Source: Candidatus Woesearchaeota archaeon (GTDB taxonomy: Archaea > Nanobdellota > Nanobdellia > SCGC-AAA011-G17 > ARS1403). From it: 34,492 nt of DNA. Location: contig JACOZQ010000013.1 in NCBI GenBank assembly GCA_016181275.1, positions 1-34,492 on the forward strand. The letters run 5' to 3'. This document shows, piece by piece, positions 18,340 through 26,601 of the stretch. Position 1 is the stretch's first letter, and each line of letters opens with the position of its first letter. Made by a program: the position numbers and the translations under genes. The notes under the pieces are model-generated. The model was given only the letters and a program-made list of their open reading frames with translations. It did not search any database and was not told the origin of the DNA.

Positions 18340-19797
18340 TTAAGATTTACCTTTACCCCCTATTCTTTCAAGCTCATTCACAATCAAAACCTCTGCCAAA
18401 GTATCCAACTCACAATATTTCAATAATGCTTTTCTAACATCTTTCTCATTATTATAAGCCATATTATAAAATTCAACCGAAGCAGTTCCACCGTCTCCAA
18501 TCTCCAGATTTTCATAACTTTCACCACATAAAGCAGGAAGAACCTTCTTTATTGAAGCACTACCTTGTTGTTTAGGATTATAATAGCTAAATTCTCTGAA
18601 GGGAATAAGCAAATCAATAATTCTTTTCAGGACATTTTCAATCCATTTCTTATGCTCTGGAAAAGCTTCTGCTAACTCTTTTAATCTTCCAATTTCAAAA
18701 CTCTGATTATAAACAACAACACTTCCTTTATCTCCAATTACTTTTTTTAAAGCCAAAATAAACTCCTCTCTTGGATCTTTATTTCCATTATAAAGAAATT
18801 CGTAATGCTTTGGCTTTTCTCCTTCCTTCTCAACAACATGCAAAGAAAACTGAAAACAAACCTGGGAGTAAGGCTTTAATCCGTCAAACATGGGACAGGC
18901 AGTGGAAAAAGTCTCAAAATCAAGATAATAAAGAGGATATTGCAGTTTCTTCATAAAATCTTTAATTCCTTTTTTATCAACATAAATCTTTCCATTAGTC
19001 TCGCAATCTCTTTGAATCTTCTGTTTCCCATTCAACTTAATATCTTCTGGAATGTCCTTTATTTTTTCAACTCCATTCTCAAATAATTTACAGCTTAATT
19101 TTCCACCACGATAAAGACAAAATACATGATTTTCTGGCAAATCAACACAACCTTCAGCAAAACAATCATGAAAACCATCTTTGAATATTTTAACCAAAGA
19201 AAGTCCTGCTTTTGGAGGAGCTTTCAAAGAAACAAAATCAAATAATTCCTTAATTCTGTTTTCAATACCTTTAATGGCTTTCTCAACATCATCGGTTATT
19301 TCTTCTTTCTCAAATAATTTGTTAACGTCAACTCCTCCATTTCTTACAAAATCCTTGTTTATATGAAGAAGAAAGCATTTTCTTATCTTTAAGCCATTGC
19401 CCTCATAAACATATTTCTGAAAAGAGACATCATGAACATTAATATCCTTGACTTTGGTGCCTGATTTTATTTCTATAATATCCCACTTATCTCCAACAGG
19501 AACTAAAATATCAGCTCTTGAGAAGCAGTTATTAAACTCAAATCCTGCTTCAAATAAAGGCTTTTTCTTCCTCAAAGCCTCTTTACTTTCCTTGATATTC
19601 TCTTTGTAGTCTGTGGGCAAATCTATGCCTTCTCGAAAGAGCATTTTAGCCATTTGACCTACCTTATCTCCTTCCTTGAACTTGAACTCTTCAGCCAGAG
19701 TAGCTTTCCTTATCTTCTCAGGCTGGTTAAAAACAATCCATAAATATCTTGGACATTCCAGACCAACAAGATAATTTGACTTTGTTAAGGCTCTCAT
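18340..19797 (-). CDS. DUF2779-family protein with Cas4/RecB-like nuclease and RNase H-like regions
   Basis: SNYLVGLECPRYLWI N-terminus, WDIIEIKSGTKVKD (PD-(D/E)XK EIKSG), PLYYLDFETFSTACPMFDGLKPYSQVCFQFSLH (DUF2779). Confidence 0.88.
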   Translation of the reverse strand: MRALTKSNYLVGLECPRYLWIVFNQPEKIRKATLAEEFKFKEGDKVGQMAKMLFREGIDLPTDYKENIKESKEALRKKKPLFEAGFEFNNCFSRADILVPVGDKWDIIEIKSGTKVKDINVHDVSFQKYVYEGNGLKIRKCFLLHINKDFVRNGGVDVNKLFEKEEITDDVEKAIKGIENRIKELFDFVSLKAPPKAGLSLVKIFKDGFHDCFAEGCVDLPENHVFCLYRGGKLSCKLFENGVEKIKDIPEDIKLNGKQKIQRDCETNGKIYVDKKGIKDFMKKLQYPLYYLDFETFSTACPMFDGLKPYSQVCFQFSLHVVEKEGEKPKHYEFLYNGNKDPREEFILALKKVIGDKGSVVVYNQSFEIGRLKELAEAFPEHKKWIENVLKRIIDLLIPFREFSYYNPKQQGSASIKKVLPALCGESYENLEIGDGGTASVEFYNMAYNNEKDVRKALLKYCELDTLAEVLIVNELERIGGKGKS

Positions 19798-19850
19798 TAC
19801 AGAATAAAGAGGAAAGACATTATTTATAAATATTGCAGAATTAACCTTCT

Positions 19851-20095
19851 AAGTTACTTTTTTAATATTTAATTGATAGGCATTTCCGTGTTTTGTTTTT
19901 CCATAAAAAATAATTAATTCCTCTTTTATCAAGTCTTTTAAAACATCCTCAACATAGCCTTTCAAATGTGAGGGTATGCTCGTTGTTAATCTTTCATGCA
20001 ATAAATGTCCTTTGCTAAATGCTTTTTTAGAATATAATTTTTTTCTTTAGTTTATCATAGTCTGCTTCTGACAGTTTTACACTTATAAGATGAAT
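19851..20095 (-). pseudogene. Frameshifted small gene remnant
   Basis: Reverse complement reads ...SVKLSEADYDKLKKKIIF* then, in a shifted frame, SKKAFSKGHLLHERLTTSIPSHLKGYVEDVLKDLIKEELIIFYGKTKHGNAYQLNIKKVT*; no good start codon. Confidence 0.5.
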
Positions 20096-20193
20096 ATTAA
20101 TATAAGGGTATTTAATTATTCTTATTAATATTTATAGCCTATATCAGCTAATAATAGAAATATTTAAATACTAATTATTATTGCTATTTTCCT

Positions 20194-20517
20194 ATGAAAG
20201 ATACGATTTTTTTGGAAACATTTGGAGACAGTTCTATTAACAGAGTATTGGATTTCTTAGTAGTTAATGAAGATTTTGATTATAGCATGACAGATATCGC
20301 TGCTCAATCTGGCGTCGGATACTCTACCTTAAAATTGTTTTGGAATAAATTGGAAAAAAATCGAATAGTTATGCAAACCAGGGTTGTTGGAAGAGCCAAG
20401 ATGTATAGAATTTGTTTAGAAAACCCTGTTGTTAAAAAATTTAGGGATTTTTACTGGGAAACTACGAAACAAAAAATTAGAAGTGAGATAAATAAAGAAG
20501 AAGTAATTACTGTTTGA
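20194..20517 (+). CDS. Winged-helix/HTH transcriptional regulator
   Basis: INRVLDFLVVNEDFDYSMTDIAAQSGVGYSTLKLFWNKLEKNRIVMQTRVVGRAKMYRI; TATA-like sequence upstream. Confidence 0.75.
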   Translation: MKDTIFLETFGDSSINRVLDFLVVNEDFDYSMTDIAAQSGVGYSTLKLFWNKLEKNRIVMQTRVVGRAKMYRICLENPVVKKFRDFYWETTKQKIRSEINKEEVITV

Positions 20518-20531
20518 TTTTTGATTAAAAT

Positions 20532-20615
20532 TGCGAGAGACAGGATTCGAACCTGCGCACCCACTAAGGGACTGGCACCTCAAGCCAGCACATTTGACCA
20601 CTCTGTCACTCCCGC
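20532..20615 (-). tRNA. tRNA-Leu (anticodon GAG)
   Basis: GCGGGAGTGACAGAGTGGTCAAATGTGCTGGCTTGAGGTGCCAGTCCCTTAGTGGGTGCGCAGGTTCGAATCCTGTCTCTCGCA: 7-bp acceptor, CTGGC/GCCAG anticodon stem with TTGAGGT loop, long variable arm, GGTTCGAATCC T-arm. Confidence 0.96.
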
Positions 20616-20654
20616 ACTAAACTAAAAAACATTCATTAGAAAGAGATTATAAAT

Positions 20655-21419
20655 TTATTTTATTTGCTTATCCAGGTCTTTTAATTTATCTTCCATAATT
20701 TTTAATGCCAAACTCGAAATTTTTTTAATGTCTAATTGGCCCCAAGATTCCAAAGTAAAAATAAAATCTGAATTGCTGTACTCTATTTGGATATTATTTC
20801 TCTCGCAGATCTGCTCGTCTGCCTCTGTCCATGAAGAAATATCTTTTATCTCCAATTTATTTCCACTAATTGCTAAATTATTTGACTGCTGAGCTGCTTC
20901 CTTTATTTTTGAATCCTTATTTGCTTTCAATGATGGAAATTGAGAATAATATGCTAATCCTGGAGAGAATTTTGAATGGTTTTTTCCTTTTCCCAATGTT
21001 GCTATTGCCTCTAACTCGAGATTTTGGCCTTTTAACAAAATGGTTATTGGCATCTCGGGATAGATTGGCTTGATCTTGCTGTCTTTTGATTTTATATCTT
21101 TTGCAAAAACAGTACAAGGCCCTTTTGCTTGGAGCATCATTTTTACCTGGCATGAAGAGCAGCCCTTACCCTTGCATTTGCATTCTTCTTTCAAATTATA
21201 TCCCTGCAGATCCGTCGATAAAGGCAACAATCCTAATCTGTGAGCTATCATCTCATCGTATAATGCAGAATTATTTTTGCTGAAAGTTACTTCATCTATC
21301 GCCATCACAGGAACTTCTTCCATGATTAATCTTCTTAGGGCATTTACCAATGATGTTTCTGTGTCTGCAATCAAATAAATGATTTTGTCTTCTGTTTGTT
21401 TTAATATTTTGATATTCAT
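20655..21419 (-). CDS. rpoD: DNA-directed RNA polymerase subunit D
   Basis: LVNALRRLIMEEVPVMAIDEVTFSKNNSALYDEMIAHRLGLLPL; CKCKGKGCSSC cysteine motif. Confidence 0.97.
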   Translation of the reverse strand: MNIKILKQTEDKIIYLIADTETSLVNALRRLIMEEVPVMAIDEVTFSKNNSALYDEMIAHRLGLLPLSTDLQGYNLKEECKCKGKGCSSCQVKMMLQAKGPCTVFAKDIKSKDSKIKPIYPEMPITILLKGQNLELEAIATLGKGKNHSKFSPGLAYYSQFPSLKANKDSKIKEAAQQSNNLAISGNKLEIKDISSWTEADEQICERNNIQIEYSNSDFIFTLESWGQLDIKKISSLALKIMEDKLKDLDKQIK

Positions 21420-21592
21420 TTTCTGACGTAATCTCTGGATTTTAAGCTTCTTAAATTTATGTTTTCATTTATTATATCTCTTATTAATTTATCATCTAAT
21501 AGTTCTGGCTCTCCTAAAGTTAATGTTGCGTAAAGATCGCTTAATTGATTTTTAAATAATGCTAATCTTTCAGCGGTATAATATTCTCTCAT
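21416..21592 (-). CDS. Small 58-aa ORF between rps11 and rpoD (below ORF-track size)
   Basis: Reverse complement: [58 protein letters not shown]; start overlaps the rps11 stop (TAATG), stop overlaps the rpoD start (ATGA). Confidence 0.65.
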   Translation of the reverse strand: MREYYTAERLALFKNQLSDLYATLTLGEPELLDDKLIRDIINENINLRSLKSRDYVRK

Positions 21593-22030
21593 TATACTCT
21601 CCTCCCCCTTTTCCCGCCCGATTTCTTGCAGCCACCATGAGCTACTGGAGTTACATCCTCTATTGTACCAATCTTGAATCCAGACCTTGACAAAGCTCGA
21701 ATTGCTGCCTGAGCTCCCGGACCTGCTGTCATCGGACCTTCATGGCCGCCAGGCGCCCTGACTCGAATCATTAAAGCATTTATTCCTTTTTCTTTGCACT
21801 GCTCTGCCACAATTTTTGCTGCTGTCATTGCAGCTGTCGGCGAACTTTCCATTCTATGAGCTTTTACAACCATTCCGCCAGATGCTTTTGCCAATGTTTC
21901 TGAGCCAGTTATATCCGTAATCCACTTATTCTAATCGCAACTAGAACAATACATGGAGTATAGTATTATTATAACTGGCAAAGATATGGGCAATTCCCCA
22001 TCTTAATTTTCTCTCTCTCTGTTCTACCAT
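21592..22030 (-). CDS. rps11: 30S ribosomal protein S11 (uS11), split by a 31-nt BHB intron; join(complement 22030..21951, 21919..21592)
   Basis: Exon 1 [27 protein letters not shown] and exon 2 [35 protein letters not shown]...RRGRRV; spliced CDS is 408 nt (135 aa). The ORF track shows only exon 2 from an internal TTG. Confidence 0.93.
21920..21950 (-). other. Archaeal BHB-type intron in rps11 mRNA (31 nt)
   Basis: AUUGUUCUAGUUGCGAUUAGAAUAAGUGGAU: UUGUUCUAGU/AUUAGAAUAA 10-bp stem (UGCG loop), bulge GU^A, CCAU/GUGG 4-bp central helix, bulge AU^U. Confidence 0.88.
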
Positions 22031-22034
22031 TAAT

Positions 22035-23456
22035 TCATTTTCCTCCGATAATATTATTTAACCTTTCAAAATCTTGATTTATAAATATATCGTCTATTGC
22101 TATTGTTTGCTCTTTTACAAATTTCTTTATTCTATATTCTAATTGTAAATTGATAGGCATTTCGATGGCTATATAGGTTAATATCTTTGGGAATCTTTTC
22201 TTAATTTTTATAAACCTATAGTCTAAAAGAAATATTTTTTGTTTCCAGTTATTGCCGAATTTTCTGCTTTCAGTATCATGAAATTTTGTCGCTTCTATTA
22301 TTATTATTAAATTGTCTTTATCTTCTATTAATAAGTCAACATTGACGATTCCATTTTTAGTCTCTATGTTTTCATGAATTTTTATCTTTTCCGAAATACT
22401 TTTTTGTTTCTGTAAAAATCTAATAATTTTTTCTTCCTGTTCATTTGGCAACATTTTTTTTAAATTATTTAATGCCCCCTTTCTATAAGAAAACATTGAT
22501 TCTTTTGTGTGCAAAAATTTGTTTATGGCTTCTTCTTCGGATATATTTTTTATTTCTTTATTAAAAAATTCTGAGAATATTTCTGCATTACCTCTGCTTA
22601 ACGAATAAATCAAATTTTCATAATTATATATTTTTGCTTTGCTTATTGAACTAATTTTTCTTTCTAGTTCTCTTTGAGTTAATCCTGCCAATATTCTAAA
22701 GATCATAATTGCTTGCGGATTGTTTTGCAAGATTTCCGGAGTTATTTTTGTGAATTGGCTTGTTTCTTTTTTTATGATTTGAAAATATTTCAAGAAATCT
22801 TCGGCTTTCATTTCTTTGATTCTTTTCCAATTTAATACATTTGTTGGCTTTATTTTTCTTGTATTCTTCCATTTTTGCCATCTATTTTTTAGCTCTTCTG
22901 AATCTATTTCTTTGTAATCTTTCCTGATTATTTTTTCTATTTTTTCTGAATATCTTCTTGCAGTTGCTCTCCATCTTAACTTTCTGTATCCATTTTCTAA
23001 TTCTTCTGCTGTCATTTTTGCTATCTTTGCTTTATTCGCAAATTCTTTCTGTGTCAATCCCAAAATTATTCTTAAAGGCAATATTACTCTACTATCTTGC
23101 AATAATAAGGAGGAAGGAAAATAATTGAAGTTTTTAGTATCCCCTTTTATCTTTTCATACAAATCTTTAAATTCATCAAAACCTTTATTTGATAATTTCT
23201 CAATATGATTTGTTAGATCTGATTCTATCTTGATATTATTTAAGCTGTTATAATTTAATATGAATTCTTTTTCAGTTACTTTGCCTAACAGATTTAGCCT
23301 ATTGAAAAGCTTGAATGTTTTATCGGCGATGTTTTTTGCACCCTTTTCTCCTATTTTTGACTTTTTATGCTCTAAATTATAAATCCATGGATAAGCAATA
23401 TTCAATTCACTTGCAAATTTATTTGTAGTATATCCCGCAATTGTCTTAAATATCAC
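22035..23456 (-). CDS. Three tandem HTH-like repeats + C-terminal nuclease-like domain, inserted between rps4 and rps11
   Basis: Repeats: IVIFKTIAGYTTNKFASELN / ILPLRIILGLTQKEFANKAK / IMIFRILAGLTQRELERKIS; C-terminus GIVNVDLLIEDKDNLIIIIEATKFHD resembles a PD-(D/E)XK core. Confidence 0.7.
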   Translation of the reverse strand: MIFKTIAGYTTNKFASELNIAYPWIYNLEHKKSKIGEKGAKNIADKTFKLFNRLNLLGKVTEKEFILNYNSLNNIKIESDLTNHIEKLSNKGFDEFKDLYEKIKGDTKNFNYFPSSLLLQDSRVILPLRIILGLTQKEFANKAKIAKMTAEELENGYRKLRWRATARRYSEKIEKIIRKDYKEIDSEELKNRWQKWKNTRKIKPTNVLNWKRIKEMKAEDFLKYFQIIKKETSQFTKITPEILQNNPQAIMIFRILAGLTQRELERKISSISKAKIYNYENLIYSLSRGNAEIFSEFFNKEIKNISEEEAINKFLHTKESMFSYRKGALNNLKKMLPNEQEEKIIRFLQKQKSISEKIKIHENIETKNGIVNVDLLIEDKDNLIIIIEATKFHDTESRKFGNNWKQKIFLLDYRFIKIKKRFPKILTYIAIEMPINLQLEYRIKKFVKEQTIAIDDIFINQDFERLNNIIGGK

Positions 23457-23648
23457 TATTGATGAGCTATCTTTAAGAAATATTTCATAAGGAAAATTAG
23501 TGAAATTATCTGTTTCTTTTTTTAATCTTCTAAATATTATTATTGTCTTTTTATATGTTATATTTATAATTGTATTACTATATCTTTAGTATTTATATAA
23601 TCTGCTATTATTCTTTTTAAGAAATAATTAATATCGGTTTTAAGAATT

Positions 23649-24368
23649 TTATTTTTCTTTATGTGTTTTTCTTTCTTCTGGAACTGCTTCCTCTAGTTTT
23701 TCCTCTTTGGATAAATCCTGCTCCTTAACCTGTTCTGGCTGGACTTTCTTAATTTCTTTTTCTTTGACCTCTTTAGCTTTTGTTTCTTTTTTTTGCTTTG
23801 GTTTTGCTTCTTTTGGCTTTACTTCTTCCAAGATTTCAGCTTCAACTTTCTGCCGCTCCTGCGGCCTTTCTGCGTGCATCTCATTTGCTAAAGGCGAGCT
23901 CGGAATGAATGTAACAAAAGACTCTTCAGATAATTTAACCATGTATGATGGTGTGTTGATAACTTGCTCCTTTATTGAAACATGATTGTGGGTTATAAAT
24001 TGCCTGGCTTGCTTTATCGTCTTCGACATTCCTCTTTTGAAAACTATTGTCTGTAATCTTCTATTTAATAAATCTTTTAATGTTAAAGATAAAATATCGT
24101 CTAGGTTTGCTTCTTTTTGTATTAAATTTAACGAGCTCAATTTATTTTTCAGCTGAGCTGCTTCTATATTTGATTGAGGTGAGGGATTTGCCAATAAATT
24201 TTTAGCTTGATCATGTATTGATGCCAGCTTTGATTCTGCCTTCCATATCTCTTTTTTATTTACCAAACCAAATTCTTTTATCAGGTCTTTATCGCGCGCT
24301 ATTCTTTCTTCATTCCAAACCATCAGCGGCCTTCTATATTTTTTCTTTGGTTTTTTTGGATCGCCCAT
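23649..24368 (-). CDS. rps4: 30S ribosomal protein S4 (uS4) with a Lys/Glu-rich C-terminal extension
   Basis: DPKKPKKKYRRPLMVWNEERIARDKDLIKEFGLVNKKEIWKAES ... LNRRLQTIVFKRGMSKTIKQARQFITHNHVSI. Confidence 0.97.
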   Translation of the reverse strand: MGDPKKPKKKYRRPLMVWNEERIARDKDLIKEFGLVNKKEIWKAESKLASIHDQAKNLLANPSPQSNIEAAQLKNKLSSLNLIQKEANLDDILSLTLKDLLNRRLQTIVFKRGMSKTIKQARQFITHNHVSIKEQVINTPSYMVKLSEESFVTFIPSSPLANEMHAERPQERQKVEAEILEEVKPKEAKPKQKKETKAKEVKEKEIKKVQPEQVKEQDLSKEEKLEEAVPEERKTHKEK

Positions 24369-24369
24369 T

Positions 24370-24831
24370 TTACTTCTTTCCTGATGCGGTCTTTACTGAT
24401 TTCTTTTTTACGCCAACGGTTTTTCCTTTCCTGAAATTGCTTCTTGTCCTCTGGCCGCGCACAGGAAGACCAAGAGAATGCCTAATGCCGCGATAGCATC
24501 TTATCTTTCTTAAATGCTTTATATCTAATTCTTTTTGAAACTTTAAATCTGTTGAAACCAAATGCAAATCCTTTCCTGAATCCATATCTTTTCTTCTATT
24601 TTTCAACCAAGTTGGGAAAGCATCCTGCTTAATTACTGATTCTATTTTTTTTAATTCTTCATTAGAAAGAGAACCTATTTTTTCATTCTTGTTTAATTTC
24701 AAGACATTGCAGATTGCATTCGACAACATGAAACTTATGCCGTGGATTTTTGTTAATGCATTATAGGTCTGCATCTCTCCTTTTATATCTGCTCCCATTA
24801 TCCTTATTATCTGCTTGAATTCTTCTGCCAT
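24370..24831 (-). CDS. rps13: 30S ribosomal protein S13 (uS13)
   Basis: IIRIMGADIKGEMQTYNALTKIHGISFMLSNAIC ... LRKIRCYRGIRHSLGLPVRGQRTRSNFRKGKTVGVKKK. Confidence 0.97.
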   Translation of the reverse strand: MAEEFKQIIRIMGADIKGEMQTYNALTKIHGISFMLSNAICNVLKLNKNEKIGSLSNEELKKIESVIKQDAFPTWLKNRRKDMDSGKDLHLVSTDLKFQKELDIKHLRKIRCYRGIRHSLGLPVRGQRTRSNFRKGKTVGVKKKSVKTASGKK

Positions 24832-24885
24832 TTTTAAAATTCTTGTTATGAAAAGGCTTTTTAAAGTTTGCTGATTTTGACTTTC

Positions 24886-25449
24886 TCAGCTTCCTACAAA
24901 TAATTTGTACTTGTCCTCGTTATTCAGCTCTGCAAGAATTCTTTTCAATATCAATTTTTCTGGATCTGGTATTAGTTTAACTCGAGATTTTATATCCTGA
25001 AAGCTTTCAAAAGGCTTGTTTTCTCTCGCCTCTAGGATTTCCCACATGTGCTTTTTTCCTATTCCTGGAAGCAATTCTATTTGATGCCTTCTTGTATTTA
25101 TCGGACTAGCTTTATTAAAAAATTCCACAAATTTATTTTCCCTTTCTTTAATTTGGATTGTTAAAATTGAATTCAACTGGCTTTTTGCTGTCTCTGTCAA
25201 TTTATCTAAGGCTAAACGCCCTGAGATGTGATGTATCTTCTCCCTTTTCCCGTCGCCAATGTATACTTCTTCCTCTGGCTGGAGATGGATTCCTTTTTTC
25301 GGGACTAATTCAAGCAGAGAAAAATGGTTTTTGCCAATTGCCTGGACTATTGGAGTCTTCTGGTGCATAGGTCTTGAGTCGAATGGATAGCCATGAGGCA
25401 AAAAATCCAAGACTATTGCTGTCTCTTCTTTCATTATTTGCTTTAACAT
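24886..25449 (-). CDS. DUF655 family protein
   Basis: AIVLDFLPHGYPFDSRPMHQKTPIVQAIGKNHFSLLELVPKKG and HhH-like HQIELLPGIGKKHMWEILEAR. Confidence 0.9.
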   Translation of the reverse strand: MLKQIMKEETAIVLDFLPHGYPFDSRPMHQKTPIVQAIGKNHFSLLELVPKKGIHLQPEEEVYIGDGKREKIHHISGRLALDKLTETAKSQLNSILTIQIKERENKFVEFFNKASPINTRRHQIELLPGIGKKHMWEILEARENKPFESFQDIKSRVKLIPDPEKLILKRILAELNNEDKYKLFVGS

Positions 25450-25524
25450 CTTTATCTCCTATAGCTTTAAACATCTAAATTTTACTAAGAAAAAGCAGTA
25501 TAAAAATGTTGCTGTTCGGTTTAA

Positions 25525-26595
25525 CTAGGCATGGCTTAATTGTCTTTTTTCTTCTTTGGAAAGATTTTTAGCAAGTTTATTAATCCCCTCATACATTCTT
25601 CTTCTATAATCTCTGGCTTGCTGACTTCTTACTGGTTTTCCTTTTGTTCCTGAAAATCCATACATATCTTTGCCATACATAACACCTATAATATTTGAAT
25701 CATCCCTCCAATCCGTAATACCTGTAAATCCTGAATTATGAGTATAATCTCCAGAAACATCTGCTCCATTGCCCACTAAAACTCCAAACTTTGTTTTTAT
25801 CCTTCCCTTACTTAATTTATCAAATACTTGCTGAGCTAATCTTTTTGTGCTTCCTGAACAAATCCAGTCATCTATTATTAATACTGTTGGTCTTTTTTTA
25901 TATGCCAGCATTTCATCCACCAATGGTCTTAAATGCTGCTCAGTCTCTTCTTGTGTATTGCTTTTGCTGAATCTTCTAAACCTCAAAGTTCCGTCGGCAG
26001 TCGGAAAGGTTCCATGTAACTCTCTATACAATTTGAATACTGCTAATCCTAATAATCTTGCTCCCCTGTCACTAGCTATGACATAATCTGGTTGGGTTTG
26101 ATGTATATATTCAACAATTGGCAATGCAAACTCTCCGATGTTGTCTGCTGTAATTGATGCTGACTCTGTTAATTTTAAATTAATACCGAATGAAGATTGG
26201 ATTAGACCAGTAAGACTATTTGTTAAATTAGGAATCTTTATTTTATTTTTATTAATATATTTATTCTTTATTAATCCCTCATCTATTATACTATCGTTAT
26301 TTGAATAATTATTCTTAATTATCTCCTCCTTGGGAGTACTTTTTTTTAAAATTTTTTCTAGACTTATTATTGATTCTTCTAGATTTCCAGAAAAATTTGA
26401 GCTAATTATTGGAATTTTAGTATTATAAAGACCATATTCCTCAAGAGGTTTCGATGGATCTTTTGAACTTTGTGAAAATATTGATAGCGAATGCCTTCCT
26501 AATCCCTGTAAATCTATTCCTTCAATAAGAGATTCTACTGAATATTCATTTTTCTTCTTTTTTCTTTCTTCTGATGAGGACGATTCTGGTTTCAT
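25525..26595 (-). CDS. Phosphoribosyltransferase-fold protein with a long N-terminal extension
   Basis: PRPP-binding-type motif TVLIIDDWICSGSTKRLAQQVF; DYVIASDRGARLLGLAVFKLYREL. Confidence 0.8.
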   Translation of the reverse strand: MKPESSSSEERKKKKNEYSVESLIEGIDLQGLGRHSLSIFSQSSKDPSKPLEEYGLYNTKIPIISSNFSGNLEESIISLEKILKKSTPKEEIIKNNYSNNDSIIDEGLIKNKYINKNKIKIPNLTNSLTGLIQSSFGINLKLTESASITADNIGEFALPIVEYIHQTQPDYVIASDRGARLLGLAVFKLYRELHGTFPTADGTLRFRRFSKSNTQEETEQHLRPLVDEMLAYKKRPTVLIIDDWICSGSTKRLAQQVFDKLSKGRIKTKFGVLVGNGADVSGDYTHNSGFTGITDWRDDSNIIGVMYGKDMYGFSGTKGKPVRSQQARDYRRRMYEGINKLAKNLSKEEKRQLSHA

Positions 26596-26601
26596 TTTTA
26601 A

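Noticed and set aside
19851-20095. Possible second BHB intron explaining the broken small ORF.
   Set aside because: The break is a one-nucleotide shift at a poly-A run with no removable insert; a decayed gene is simpler.
20194-20601. Minus-strand ORF 20416-20601 (61 aa) in the track.
   Set aside because: Runs through the tRNA-Leu gene and antisense to the wHTH gene; not coding.
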